In this document: positions 1-11,500 of the stretch, piece after piece
Numbering within the stretch: position 1 is the first letter of the stretch
Layout of the letters: every line of letters starts with the position of its first letter
NCBI GenBank assembly: GCA_030998225.1
Contig: JAPYXD010000698.1
Span: 6,861,001 to 6,925,000 of the forward strand
Source of the DNA: Diplolepis rosae
Taxonomy: Eukaryota; Arthropoda; Insecta; Hymenoptera; Diplolepididae
Direction of reading: 5' to 3'
DNA: 64,000 nt
Position numbers and translations under genes: made by a program
The notes under the pieces: generated by a model
The model's database searches: none
What the model saw: the letters and a program-made list of their open reading frames with translations, nothing else
What the model was told of the DNA's origin: nothing

Positions 1-68
1 CAATATATATATTTTCAATTTAAGATTGAATAGCCTAAAACTTAAGATAGTAAAAACATAAATTTTAC

Positions 69-781
69 CTGACATTCTACAAAAGCAACCATAGCATCTC
101 TGCTAACGGAAGACACCATATCTGGATCAATAGGTCCATCTAAAGTCAAAACTCCTAAACCAGTGTGCTTGTAGCCCATCAATTCAAACATGACCTCAGC
201 TCCAATTAAACTGCCTTCAACTTCATGTTTATAATATCCACTGTAGGTCTACAAATAAAGATATCACTTTTTAAAACGACATCTATCTATAGAATGAGAA
301 AAAATATAAAACAGAAGCTATATTTTTATTATGTTAGAAAATAACCTACTCTTAGAGTTCGGTACTCCTTTCGCCAAGGTTGAGCTAAAAGGTGTGCAGC
401 ATATATAGAAATAGCAGTCCAAGCAGTACAAGCTTTATATCCACTGAAATTTTGTACTGTAGCTGCAGATCTGTGAAGTATGTCTGCAGTTGATGGGAAA
501 TAGTACTTCAGTTCATTTTGTACGAGACATAAGTATTCTTTAATGTATCCTAATTGGAAAGTAATTATTTAGATAATTAATTATCCTTTATAATTCAAAG
601 CCTTTAAATTAGAATGAAAACATTTGAGGATTAGGGTTATAAACACACTTTCAAGCTTCCCACGCTGCTCAAGTTTCAAGGGAGAATCCTCCGTTTGTAA
701 ATAGGATAAATGACTTTGTTTCAATCTCTCGCTAATTTCTGAAAGTTTCTCGTTGTTTCTCTGCATTAGATCACTTGCCAT
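69..781 (-). CDS. tamo: SPATA2/tamo-like PUB-domain protein, 5' part
   Basis: Three coding exons read on the minus strand: 649-781, 350-549 and 69-248, joined in phases 1, 0 and 0. They give about 171 residues from the ATG at 779-781, and the gene continues off the left edge after a donor at 67-68. The product runs from MASDLMQRNNEKL through ILHRSAATVQNF, AQPWRKEYRTLR and GYKHTG to MVAFVECQ. The W-K/R-KE-(F/Y)-R stretch followed by an aromatic Y-G/S-Y segment and a 'MGY' loop matches the N-terminal PUB domain of vertebrate SPATA2 and Drosophila tamozhennic as I know them. SPATA2 bridges the deubiquitinase CYLD to HOIP/LUBAC in NF-kB signalling, and tamo regulates nuclear import of Dorsal. The C-terminal half is outside the window. 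The family call rests on recalled similarity, not a search. Confidence 0.72.
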
Positions 782-878
782 TTTCTAGAAAGTTGAAAAA
801 TAATCTAAAGTATTTTAAACAAGAGAATTATATAGTTTTAAGAAATTAATAAAGCTTTATAAGTCTCATCGTTCCATT

Positions 879-1048
879 CCCTATTGAAAAACTTGACGTA
901 AAAAATGACGTAAAAAACGACGTCAAAAATGGCGTAAAAAACGACGTCAAGAATTGGGATAGTTTTTTACGCCATTTTTACGTCATTTTTGACGTCGTTT
1001 TTTACGCCATTTTTTACGTCATTTTTTACGTCAAGTTTTTCAATAGGG
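879..1048. mobile_element. Foldback MITE, CCCTATTGAAAA termini, 2-bp TSD
   Basis: The 170-bp unit starts CCCTATTGAAAAACTTGACG and ends with the inverse, so the whole element folds into one hairpin. Both arms are made of repeats of a roughly 10-bp motif (GACGTAAAAAA / GGCGTAAAAAA). TT flanks it on both sides, which would be a 2-bp target duplication. No coding capacity. Related ends occur at 31560-32235 and 32899-33256. Confidence 0.75.
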
Positions 1049-2103
1049 TTAAAAAAATGTGTAGTTCTCTGATTCTGAAACAATGTGAGTTATCTAAAGT
1101 TTTAATACATATTTTATATGTAGATGTATTTTTTATCTATTCTATTTACTTCAAGTTTCTAAGATACGTTTCAGCAAATACGAATAGGTGTAGAATACAA
1201 AATTACTTACAAAATAAAATCCCTGGTGACTTTTGGTGTCAAACATTGTGAACGAAACAATTGTCAATTTTTTATTAAAATGAGAACAATTGATATAGAC
1301 AGCGCAAACACAATACTTATTTATTGAAAAAAAGCAAGCGAACAAGAAGAAGAGAGTAACATCATATTGCAAATATTACGAACCTCCTAATATATCTGGT
1401 TTGTACCAGGAAGCTGAATTAAACTATGGCTAGCTCCAACCTAAAAATAAATCCTATATTTAGCGCTTGTGTCGAGCAGTTAAGAAAACGATACTTCTTG
1501 TATGTCTCATTAGCATAGGTGTATTTTTCAAATACACTATTCTACAAATTTTAGCTTTGCACTTCACAAACATATTTTGTCCAACCGTAAATATTTTTAT
1601 GGACGAAGCACAAGCTTTTTCCTTCATTCATTTGTTGGAATGTGGGGTTATGTCACTTGATGTTGATATCACCTTAACAGGCTTGCCAACCCCGCCAACT
1701 CTGATTTGTTAAAGTCGTGGTTGGTCATGGTTAAAATGATTCTTGTTACAATTTACAATTCCAAAAAAAATTGTATCAGTTATTTTTACATTCTCATCAT
1801 GGATGAGAAGGTATTGGTTTTATTTAAATTAAAAATGAATGATTTTAGGTTTGGAATAATTAAAATGTACAAAAAATGATTAAGTTTAATAATAACAAGT
1901 AAATAAATAGATTCATTTACTTAAACTGGCACTTTTATTACACATAAGAATACAGCACACCACCAAAATTTGTAAACATTTCTCTGTTATAACCGTCTTT
2001 TGATTACTTAACGATGAAATAAGTATATAAATAATAAATAATATCGTCTCATATTTTGTACATGAGCAAAAACATTGCTCTTTCCGTATTAATAATTTTC
2101 AAC
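1049..2103. other. Intergenic, nothing recognised
   Basis: AT-rich sequence between the tamo-like gene and the 3' end of the ARL6IP6-like gene. The short open frames here have no recognisable motif or codon bias, and no clear repeat was seen. Confidence 0.5.
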
Positions 2104-3807
2104 CTAAAGACACATATAGAAAAAAATGAGCAGTCCGTTTAGTACTCCAACTAAATAATTGGTCGGGATTCCAGTTTTTTTCGTAAATCTGTAAATAAAT
2201 ATATTATTGTCACTCAACTTTCAAAACAATATTATTGAATTAGTATCATTTTTTATGCTATAAAAATATTATACAAAGTATCCCAAAAAGTGGGACGCAT
2301 CGAAGGATAGATCCCTGATCAAAAAACAAGATGAAAAAAAAAATGTCGAATGCGTTTCATGGCAAACGACTTTTAAAAGGAAACAGTCAACTGTAGATTT
2401 GACGTTTTCCTAAATGATTATTTGATTTGTTTGCTGATTACCAATCTACTCTTCAAATACGTCTGACGAGGTTTGGAACATCATGCATAGAAATTTATGT
2501 CATCTTACCTATCTTTAGCATTTCGAAAAGGTGAAGGTGGGTTGATTCCGGGAATATTGCTGTCCTTGTAGATAATAAACCATGTAAAACCCATAGTCGC
2601 CAAGCCACTGAATACAGCTCTCATAACCCAACCGTATTTCTCAAGTAATTCGTTAATACTGTCTTTGAAGTTCTCTAATCTCTTCCCATCAAATTCCATC
2701 AACTGGTAGGTGCTAAGGGCTTCTGGTATAAAGCTTCGATCGATAAGTAGCCAGTGGTTAATGTATCCTGAAGATCACAAACAAGGATTTATTAGATTTA
2801 CTGAAAATCTAATAATAGTCCCTGTTACAACGAAGCTGTAACAAAACCCTTTCAAATAATGCGCATCTCTTCGTTCCTTTCTGGAATATTTAAAATAATT
2901 ATGGGATTGAACGCAGACATAATTACTTTAAATGTATTTGAACTTTTGTGTGCAATTAATCATTTAAATTGAGTTGAATTACAGTTACTGTCAGTTTAAT
3001 AAAAAAATTAATAATAAATATTCCGCAAAAAGTTTACAATGAACAAACATTTGGTTAAAATATAATTTGAAAGGTTGTTAACTATCTTATTATGATAATT
3101 TACAGTACCATTGAAATATTAAGGTGTATTCTCCAACTGAGAAAATAAAGAGGATATTTTCAAAGTACTAAGCAAAATGGTTTATATATTGAAAATTCTA
3201 AACAATCAAACTATAGGGAAATTTTTTAACATTAAAACTCTATTAAACAATGAAAATATAGCTTTGATAAATAAATAAAGCATACATGTTCAAAAATTGA
3301 TTTCAAGAAATGCAAAATAACTCATAAGATTTTTAATTATTTTTTGTTCATATGGTAGCTTGATCAGTGAATTTTATAGATATCAAATTTTTCGATTGAT
3401 TGAAGATAATAGTAATTCAAGATTTAAAAGAATGAGGGAAAGCATTGAGTAGTTTTTTGATCTTTAAAATACCGTTACATTGTTTCATCTTTAGAGAGAC
3501 ATGAATTTATATCAAAAGTAGAGATATGTATAGAATTATTGTAAACAGTAATTGGAAGGCGAATCACTTTAATAAAAATTTCAAAATTAACCACAGATTT
3601 ATTCAAATAAGGTAAAAACTTACCGTAGTTAGCAGCCAATTTGATAACTACGATGATCAGGGAGAAAATGAATAGAAGTAAACTGAATGTCCATTCATTA
3701 AATTCAAGTCGTCTCCACAAATTAGGGACGTTTGTCACTTTTCTAATCTCTCCAAATGGCTTATAAAGACCAATTCCATTGGTATGAAATTTTGATTTCT
3801 CAGTCAT
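2104..3807 (-). CDS. ARL6IP6: ARL6IP6-like membrane protein
   Basis: Coding exons 3624-3807, 2509-2767 and 2104-2188 (phases 1 and 2) give 175 residues from the ATG at 3805-3807 to TAG at 2104-2106. The protein has a charged N-terminus, a hydrophobic segment around residues 38-57 (FSLLLFIFSLIIVVIKLAA), a second around 105-122 (VMRAVFSGLATMGFTWFII), and a third short one at the C-terminus (LVGVLNGLLIFFYMC). The stretch 'YKDSNIPGINPPSPF' followed by a K/R-rich 'RFTKKTG' and 'LVGVLNG' parallels the conserved C-terminal part of human ARL6IP6 (a 'PG-PP-P' turn, then RFKKLTG and AILNG), which is the basis for the name. Members are ER or nuclear-envelope membrane proteins linked to Arl6; the molecular role is poorly known. 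The open frame extends upstream without another ATG, so 3807 is chosen. Confidence 0.72.
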
Positions 3808-4542
3808 GTCTACGTAATTTGTATATACAAACCAATATAAATAACTTCCGCTCACTTCCACCTGTATTTTTCACCTCATCTCAGTAACTACCAGTAGAAA
3901 CCAACAACTATGTACTGATTAATACTCAATCTCATTGGCACTCCGTCTGACTGGTCTGACTCAGCTCAGCCGTATACTGGCCGTATACCGATTGCCGATT
4001 TGCCGATATGTGATAAATTGTGATTACAAGCATTACAAGGTTATGAAAATAGGGACGGTAGTGACGTAATCACGACATAATGCGTAGTTTATATCAGTAT
4101 AGCCAATACATTAAAAATATTTTTAAAAAAAGTTGATGGATGGACAGAATCTTTAAAATAAAATCTAACTTTCTCAGCTCTAAAAAATATTTTTTATTTA
4201 AATTTATAAGCACACCATTTGTTTATATCAGATTCTGCCTTAATTCTTTTAAAATTAATAGTTTTGAGCAAATATCTAGAAATTGGTACTCTTGAATTTG
4301 TGTACTCAGTAGCGTACAATAAAAGGTTCTAAAACTATTTTTTTTAAACAAAACTTTACATACAAAAAATTGAAAATTTTGATAAATAAGCTATAAATTA
4401 TTATTTAAATTAAAATTGAGGTTCTACTGTACAAAAATTTATCTGAATGATCAACTAGTTTACAACTTTGCCGGTGGATTTGTTGGTGCTGGAAATCCCG
4501 AGCAAGTCTACTTCCTTTTGTGTTTTACGCCAATCTGGCAAA
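3808..4542. promoter_or_regulatory. Shared divergent upstream region of ARL6IP6-like and RpL35
   Basis: About 735 bp between two divergent start codons. It holds both 5' UTRs and presumably both promoters. A short tandem pattern of GCCGTATAC and GATTGCCGATTTGCCGAT lies near 3965-4010. Just before the RpL35 ATG is a pyrimidine-rich CTTCCTTTTG (about 4511-4520), as expected for a 5'-TOP ribosomal protein transcript. No TATA box was assigned. Confidence 0.4.
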
Positions 4543-6390
4543 ATGGTAAGTCTCTGATTTCTTCTTAAAATCCATTGTTTTCTGTAATATTAATGTAAAA
4601 AATCGTCAATATTTTTTTTATGAATAATAGTCGAAAAAATTAAGTACACATTTCTCATAATTTAAGCAATGAGACTATTAAATTTTGCAAAAATTGATTG
4701 AATAGTATCCTAACCTCAATGAGTCACGTTTTTCTCTTATGCTGAAGTGAAATACTAGAGAAATGTCCAGCTCATTATTTTAACAAATTAGTGAAGAAAA
4801 CAAGAAGACTGACCTTAGATACATTTGTTCATACTTATTCTCTTGTTATTTTTGGAATCTTATAACATTCAAATTTCTTCAAATGATCATGTTTTTAGGT
4901 TAAGTAATTAATTTTTATGATTTTTATATTTTAACTTTCTAATTCGAAACGTAAATACTAAGTAACCCAAAATATTTAAATTAATTTATAGACTACATTT
5001 GGTTTCCAAAATGAAAAAAAGTTCAATTTTACAAAATATTTTGGAAAAATTTTCGTATGTATGACTTATGCGATCTCTGCCTTACCGACACTTTTTTTCG
5101 TCCTTCGCATTTTCACATTAAGGGCATGTGATACTTAGCAAATTAAACAATTTTATTGATTTTACATATCTACATACATATTCTTGTTCAAAATTCATAA
5201 AATTTTGTTTTCAGAAATTTAGAATTGATAGAGGAGATAAAATGGACGTAGATAAACTACTGTTGGTTCGAAAAATAAAATAAAAGGTCAATTTGATCAA
5301 AATCTATCAAATTTTTTTTAGTATTAAAACAAAAGTAGTATATCTACGTCTCATTTTACATTCTCTATCATTTTCCAAATTTTGAAAACAAAATTTTATG
5401 TATTTTGGACGTAAACATGTAGAAACTGAACCAAGTTGTTCACATAAACTTACGACTTTTCTCTAGCATCACATACCCTTAATACATTACATTACATTTT
5501 TTTATAATTATAAATATTTAGGAGCAAATAAACGTTCCTTAGTGCTTCTTACCTAAATACTCAAAGTTTCAACTCGATAACTCCATTAATGTGGAAATGC
5601 TACAGGTGAAAAAAAAGTTTCGGTAAGGCAGGGATCGGATAAGTCATACATGGCCTTAAGGATACCTAATATTTTGTTGTTGGGAGAAACCAAATCCAGT
5701 TTCTTCATGTTTATTTGTTACGTATTTCCCAAGTTTTTAAGATGAAATCTTCTAGATATGGGTCATAACCATAAACCATGTAAAGATCTTATATCAATCA
5801 AATATTCTAATTTCCAAAATATCAAAAACCCTAAAATAAATAGACTATTATTTAAGTTGATGTAAGTATCAAATTTATTATATAATTTGTAACAATAAAA
5901 ATGAAATATAACGTTCTCGATTCTTTATAGGTGAAAGCAAAATGCTGCGAGTTGAGAAAGAAGGATAAGAAGGAACTGACGAAGATCCTTGAAGAGTTCA
6001 AACATGAACTCATGTCGCATCGAGTGGCCAAGGTCACTGGGGGATCTGCCAGCAAATTGTCTAAGATGTAAGAATAAGTTTTAAATTCTTTATTACTAAT
6101 AAAAATATAAATTTCACGATTAAACTGACTTAATTAAAATCGGTATTGTTTTTTTCAGCCGTGTTCTACGTAAAGCAATTGCCCGTGTCAACATAGTTAT
6201 GCATCAGAAGCAAAAGGAGAATCTCCGATTACTCTTCAAGAATAAAAAATATAAGCCTTTGGACTTGAGGCCTAAGAAGACTAGGGCTATTCGCAGAAAA
6301 TTAACGCCTTACGAGGCTGGTCTCAAACCTTTAAAAACCATCCGCAAATTGTCTGCGTTCCCACAGAGGAAATTTGCTTTGAAAGCATAA
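4543..6390 (+). CDS. RpL35: 60S ribosomal protein L35
   Basis: Coding exons 4543-4545 (only the ATG, followed by GTAAG), 5931-6067 and 6159-6390 give 123 residues, the usual eL35 length. The product reads [20 protein letters not shown], with [18 protein letters not shown] and the basic C-terminal half ([18 protein letters not shown] to RKFALKA) typical of eL35/uL29-family large-subunit proteins near the peptide exit tunnel. Splitting directly after the ATG is a common ribosomal-protein gene layout. The 5' UTR has a TOP-like pyrimidine tract. Intron 1 (1385 bp) is filled by nested MITEs at 5054-5652. Confidence 0.97.
5054..5652. mobile_element. TIR element in RpL35 intron 1, itself hosting a second MITE
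   Basis: Left end GTATGACTTATGCGATCTCT, continuing GCCTTACCGACAC, is matched in inverse at 5608-5652 (GGTAAGGCAGGGATCGGATA, then AGTCATAC). The pair encloses the TTAA-flanked element at 5118-5482, so that one inserted later. No coding capacity. Confidence 0.65.
5118..5482. mobile_element. MITE, TTAAGGGCATGTGATACTTA family
   Basis: Begins TTAAGGGCATGTGATACTTA and ends with the inverse (TCACATACCCTTAA). The outer TTAA at both ends looks like a piggyBac-type TTAA target duplication. Copies lie at 28968-29046 and 45737-46100. Confidence 0.7.
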
Positions 6391-6425
6391 ACCTATTGTA
6401 ATTATGAAGCAGCACAAATTTTTGT

Positions 6426-6431
6426 AATAAA
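6426..6431 (+). terminator. AATAAA polyadenylation signal of RpL35
   Basis: Canonical AATAAA 36 bp after the RpL35 stop codon. Confidence 0.7.
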
Positions 6432-6537
6432 TTATTCAAATGGAATTTCAATTTAATTTCTCTACTTTCAGTTGATTATTTATTTGCATGAATGATTTTT
6501 ACCCATACTGAAGTTTTAAAATTGTTTTTACGTTACT

Positions 6538-6882
6538 CAGGGTGGCCGCTGGACCGGGAAATGACTGGGAATTTTTAAAAAATTTTAATAAAAAACGATT
6601 TTAATTTGTTTTAAATATGTTACATAATGTGATTTACTTGTATATTATATTATGCATTTCGAAATTCCCGCCTTATTTTAACAATTACTTTAACAATTGT
6701 CCATTTCGTGTGATTTCGGTATATCAGGAGAAATTTCATTTCAGAATATTGAATAAAAAATATTTTAAAACTCTAAAAAGTCAATGCATTAACTGTTATT
6801 CATTGGAAACTATTTTTTTAATGACTGGGAAAAAATTTTTGATGACCGGGAATTATTTTTATCAGTGAAAACGGTCACCCTG
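6538..6882. mobile_element. hAT-like MITE, CAGGGTGGCC termini
   Basis: About 345 bp bounded by CAGGGTGGCC on the left and GGTCACCCTG on the right. The direct repeat GTTACT abuts both ends. CAG termini suggest hAT, but the direct repeat found is 6 bp rather than 8. No transposase coding. It lies just 3' of RpL35. Confidence 0.65.
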
Positions 6883-6989
6883 GTTACTATACTTTTATTT
6901 GAAATAAAATTTAAAAATTTTTCCTACCAATCGTAGATTACCTTGCTGCTGTCAACCACTAACGAAGTTCCAAAAATATGCGTACATGA

Positions 6990-7222
6990 TTAAGGTCATG
7001 GATCAACTAGACCACGTGGTGTCGGTATTTCCAATTGCAGTATCTGAGGTTATTCAAACATTATTAGCGAAAATAGATTTTTGGTAGCAGATAGATCTTC
7101 TTGACTCTTGTTTACATCTGTCTAGTACTGAAAATGCATTTTAGTTATTATTTTTTGAATAGGCTTACATATTGTAATTAGGATTACACGTCACATTGTA
7201 CGCGGTTGACCTATGGCCTTAA
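6990..7222. mobile_element. MITE, TTAAGGYC family (piggyBac-like)
   Basis: Left end TTAAGGTCATGGATCAACTA and right end GGTTGACCTATGGCCTTAA are imperfect inverse copies with TTAA at both edges, the piggyBac target duplication. Related copies lie at 7277-8035, 38860-39035 and 62554-62918. Confidence 0.6.
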
Positions 7223-7276
7223 AAAAACTTTGTAACCTTCTATATTTTTATAAAAATTCAAATTTTTATAATTTCT

Positions 7277-8035
7277 TAAGGCCACGGGTCAACCAGACCC
7301 GTGATCAAATTCCTGTAAAAGTTCGCGTGAGATAACTTTTATTTTACAAAATATCTTCCTAAAAATTTGGAAAATATAACAGAAGACGATACAGATTTTT
7401 TTCAAAATTTTGACTATAAAGAACCCAGGAAAAAAGAAACGATTGATTGAAATTTCTGTGAATTGCGTATCTTAAAATTTACGATTAAAGGTTTCTGAAT
7501 CTGCAGTTTTATCTGAAAACTGTTGCATCGAAACATTGTTTAATTGCGTTTAGGGCTTTTTAATCGTATAAATGTGTCTCAATGACGTTGAATTGTAATT
7601 TAACGATTAAGTGACACAGTCCATAAAATTTAAATCGTCAAAATACGTTTCGTGAATTTTGTTCATCTCAATTGTGAAATTACGATTAACATGAGTGAAA
7701 TAAATTTTTACGAATGGAAGAAGCGTAAAAACAATTCAACAAAGTAATGATTTAATCGGTCTGGGATCAAAATGACGATTGAAAAAGCTTACCAATTCAA
7801 ATTCCCACAACACAATTGAAAGAAAATATTTTGAATCTGCCATTTTAAAATACGTAATTCACAGCGATTTTAGCCTATCGCTTTCTGTTTCCTGGGAAGT
7901 TAACAGACGTGCTTTACTGTCTTTTGTTACGTTTCCCAAATTTCCGAAAATATATTTTGTAATTAAAAAATTTATCTTACGTGAACGAATTCATGTATAA
8001 TTAAATCACATGGTCCGATTGATCCATGGCCTTAA
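7277..8035. mobile_element. MITE, TTAAGGCCACGGGTCAACC family
   Basis: A 759-bp unit from TTAAGGCCACGGGTCAACCA to GATCCATGGCCTTAA. Its left 60 bp and right 130 bp are nearly the same as the ends of 62554-62918, which looks like an internally shorter copy. No convincing coding sequence. Confidence 0.65.
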
Positions 8036-8504
8036 AAAATTATATTGACTATAGCAATTAAGTTTTTTCAAATCAAAATTCAGGATTTAGTTGATATTAC
8101 GGAATATTAAAGTAGCGATGCGCTTGCGTCTGTAACTTTCAGAGCTGTATTTTTTAGGTGTTCAATAAAAACATTCCTAATGTAATAAAGATAAACTTGA
8201 AAGTAGAAAATCTACTCCAAAAATAATATTTGAGCGTCAAAAATTAATTTGGTAGATTTTTATATCTTGAATAGTTATTATTTTTAATTCTTCAAGGATG
8301 AAAAATGAAAGGAAACTCTTAATGAAAATGTAGGTTACGTCACTGGAATTCTCCTATTCTTGTGTACGTTTGAATGCATTGGTGTACTTTGCAATCCGTT
8401 GACAGCCGCACGCGGGCAAACGCGAGTAGGTGTTATAAGTGACTCAGTTTTGGTTTCTTTTTGTAATAAATGTCTAGAAGTGAAGCTCGAAGCGTCTGAA
8501 AACC

Positions 8505-11500
8505 ATGGCAGCAGAAGAGGGTGTCGGCATCGGAGATTTCGTCCTCCTGGATGAGATTACCCTCGAGAAAGTTGTCGAAAACTTGAGGGTCAGGTAATCA
8601 AGTAGTTCTCACGCAGATTGTGCAATAATAACATAAAAACATTATAACATTAATATACATAATGATCCAGTTTTAATGCTTTTTACATTTGCTGATACTG
8701 ATAAAAACGTTTTTGATTGTCGCCATAGATTTTTACGATTGATATAAGACGTACAGATATGACAATGAACCACCTGTTCGTTTTGTCGATTGTCTAGAGG
8801 GCGTGGTTTAATTTTTGTATACTTTATTTACGAGTCGAACTTGACCTAAAAATAATATTCAAACGATAGCGAGCGAGTGTTTGACAGAAGAGCTTTTTTG
8901 TAATGGCGTTTTCGACGTTTTTTATTGTTCAAGAGTTTTTTGGCGATGACAAAATCAAAGTAAAGAGTTAATTCAAACCGACATGCGCAATGTGAATGGC
9001 ATTTCACTGACGCGTGACTCATTTTGAATTTATTGCTTATCACAGAGACCATATCTTACTCAAAGATCTTACTTTTTATTCAGAAAACTGGTTAAATACG
9101 ATATTTTTTTAGAAAGCACTCTTATCTATTAGAAATCGATAGTTTAAAAAATATTGCATTAATGATTGTATAGATACGCACTTTCTTTAATCTTAATCCC
9201 TGTATTAAAATTTACCATTTGTAGGAAAGTGTTTAAAATGCAGAGTATTTTATTTAAGGTTGGATTTATGATTTTGAGAGACGTTTTATTGACATAAACA
9301 ACCAAAAAAATATATTTTTAATAAAAACAATCTATACCTCTATATCTATATCTATATATATATATATATTTGCATTTATTACATTATAGGATTGATATTC
9401 TTTCATTTCTTAATCGTCTGTGCAGCAAAAATATCAATATATTTTTTATTTTATTCTATTTACACCCTTTGTTATTTTATCATTATATATATATTATTTA
9501 TTTTTATACTCTTTCTATTTTCCCAGTAAATATTTTTAATAGGTTTTAAGTCAAGGCTATACGCCAATCGACAATGTTCAATCTTAGGCTCTTGAACGGT
9601 ATCATTTATCGATTTCAGGTGGAAAAATATAACAATTTAAAACTGCATTGGGGATATAATGAAGGATTTATCAAATAATTTTCCTGAAATTTATTAGATT
9701 AAGTGTTACAAAAAAATATCGATTTTAGGATTGATACATGCATTATTACATTTTACTAAGCTATGCTTTAGTTGCGTTTATAATTAGTTTTGCCATTCCA
9801 GATTCAATGGTGGCAAAATTTATACCTACATTGGGGAGGTTTGTGTAAGCGTTAATCCTTACAGAAGCTCTAATATCTACAATGGAGATTACGTCAACAA
9901 ATATAAAGGTGGAGTAAATATTTTTCATAAATCTAAAAATAATTCATTTTTGAAGACAAGAAAAATCTGCATGACCGTATAAATGGAATTATAATTATTG
10001 CCTTTTAGTTATTTGTGTATAATTATAGTATGTGATTCGAACGTAACATGACACACGTATTGTAACATGTCGAATACATTATTCAATCAGTATCAATAAA
10101 TTAAAGTGATTCATGAATAGTTTTGATTTAACATTTTTTGGGAAGGCTATAAAGCTATATATACTAGATGAGATCACTAAATACACTGCCTCATTGTCTT
10201 ACTTTACAAAAAGTGAGTCATAGAATAATATAATGTTTTTAAAATAATGTCAAGAAGCATGCACTTTCTTGCTTCATAATGATCTCTAATTCTATCCATG
10301 ATTTCTTATTTAACAAACATCATTATATTGTCCTAATTTTGTTAAAAGTTAACATTAAAGATCTACAGCATTTAAAATAATTTGTTTTAAATCAATTACA
10401 AAAATTTAACTATTTAAAATATTCTGGGAAACTTTATGAACTTCAAAATGTAATTTCGTCTACTTATTTTATGATGGTATTTTCAAACATTTGTTTTCTA
10501 CTTTTATTTACAGGAAGGGAATTATTTGAGAATCCACCTCACATTTTCGCGATCGCGGATGCCGTTCACAGAGAAATGAAACAACAGGGTCGTGATACTT
10601 GCATAGTAATTAGCGGAGAGTCAGGTTCTGGTAAGACTGAGGCCAGCAAAATTATCATGAAATATATTGCTGCAGTTACAAATGTTGGTGGCCAGCAAGA
10701 AATTGAAAGGTAAAGAGTCTCTAAAAAAATAATAAGTTTGATGTATATATCTCTTCATTTCAATTTACTTAATAATATTCACATAATTTCAGGGTGAAAA
10801 ATATTCTTATCCAATCCAATTCTATTCTTGAAGCTTTTGGCAACGCAAAAACAAACAGAAATGATAATTCATCCCGATTTGGAAAATACATGGATATCAA
10901 TTTTGACTTCAAAGGCGATCCAGTTGGAGGTGACGTTACAAATTATCTTCTTGAAAAATCTAGAGTAGTTTATCAGCAAAAAGGAGAGCGGAATTTCCAC
11001 TGTTTTTATCAGGTATACATAAGAAAATCTTATCAAGATCTGGGAATTTTCGATTGATTTAATTCATACACTTGTAACTATAAATTATTTGATTTAATCT
11101 CACTTTCTCATTCCCCATAATATTATTACTGGCTGTCTATTAAATTATTAAGAGAACATTTTTTGTTTGCCCTTTTCAGTTACTCAATGGATGCAGTGAA
11201 AGTGAACTGAGATCGCTACAAATACAACGAAACTCAAGTGCCTATAATTATTTAAGCCAAGGTGACGATAACAATAACGTTAAAGCCACAACAGTAGATA
11301 AATCTGACTACAAAATTGTTACAAATGCTATGACCACCTTGGGATTTTCCCAGAACGAAGTGCAAACAATTTGGAGCGTTATAGCGGGTGTATTACATCT
11401 GGTAAGTATTAGTTTTACACATTTTGGTCAGTAAAATATTATATTATTTTTCAGATATATAATTTTCAATAATTGCTTCCAGGGAAATATTACATTTAAC

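Noticed and set aside
1467..1712. 81-codon frame with hydrophobic start, considered as a small secreted protein
   Set aside because: No ATG at the frame start (GTG-type codon), no homologue recognised and no splice context.
8360..8554. 64-codon frame overlapping the Myo31DF start
   Set aside because: It is out of frame with the conserved myosin N-terminus and begins with a non-ATG codon.
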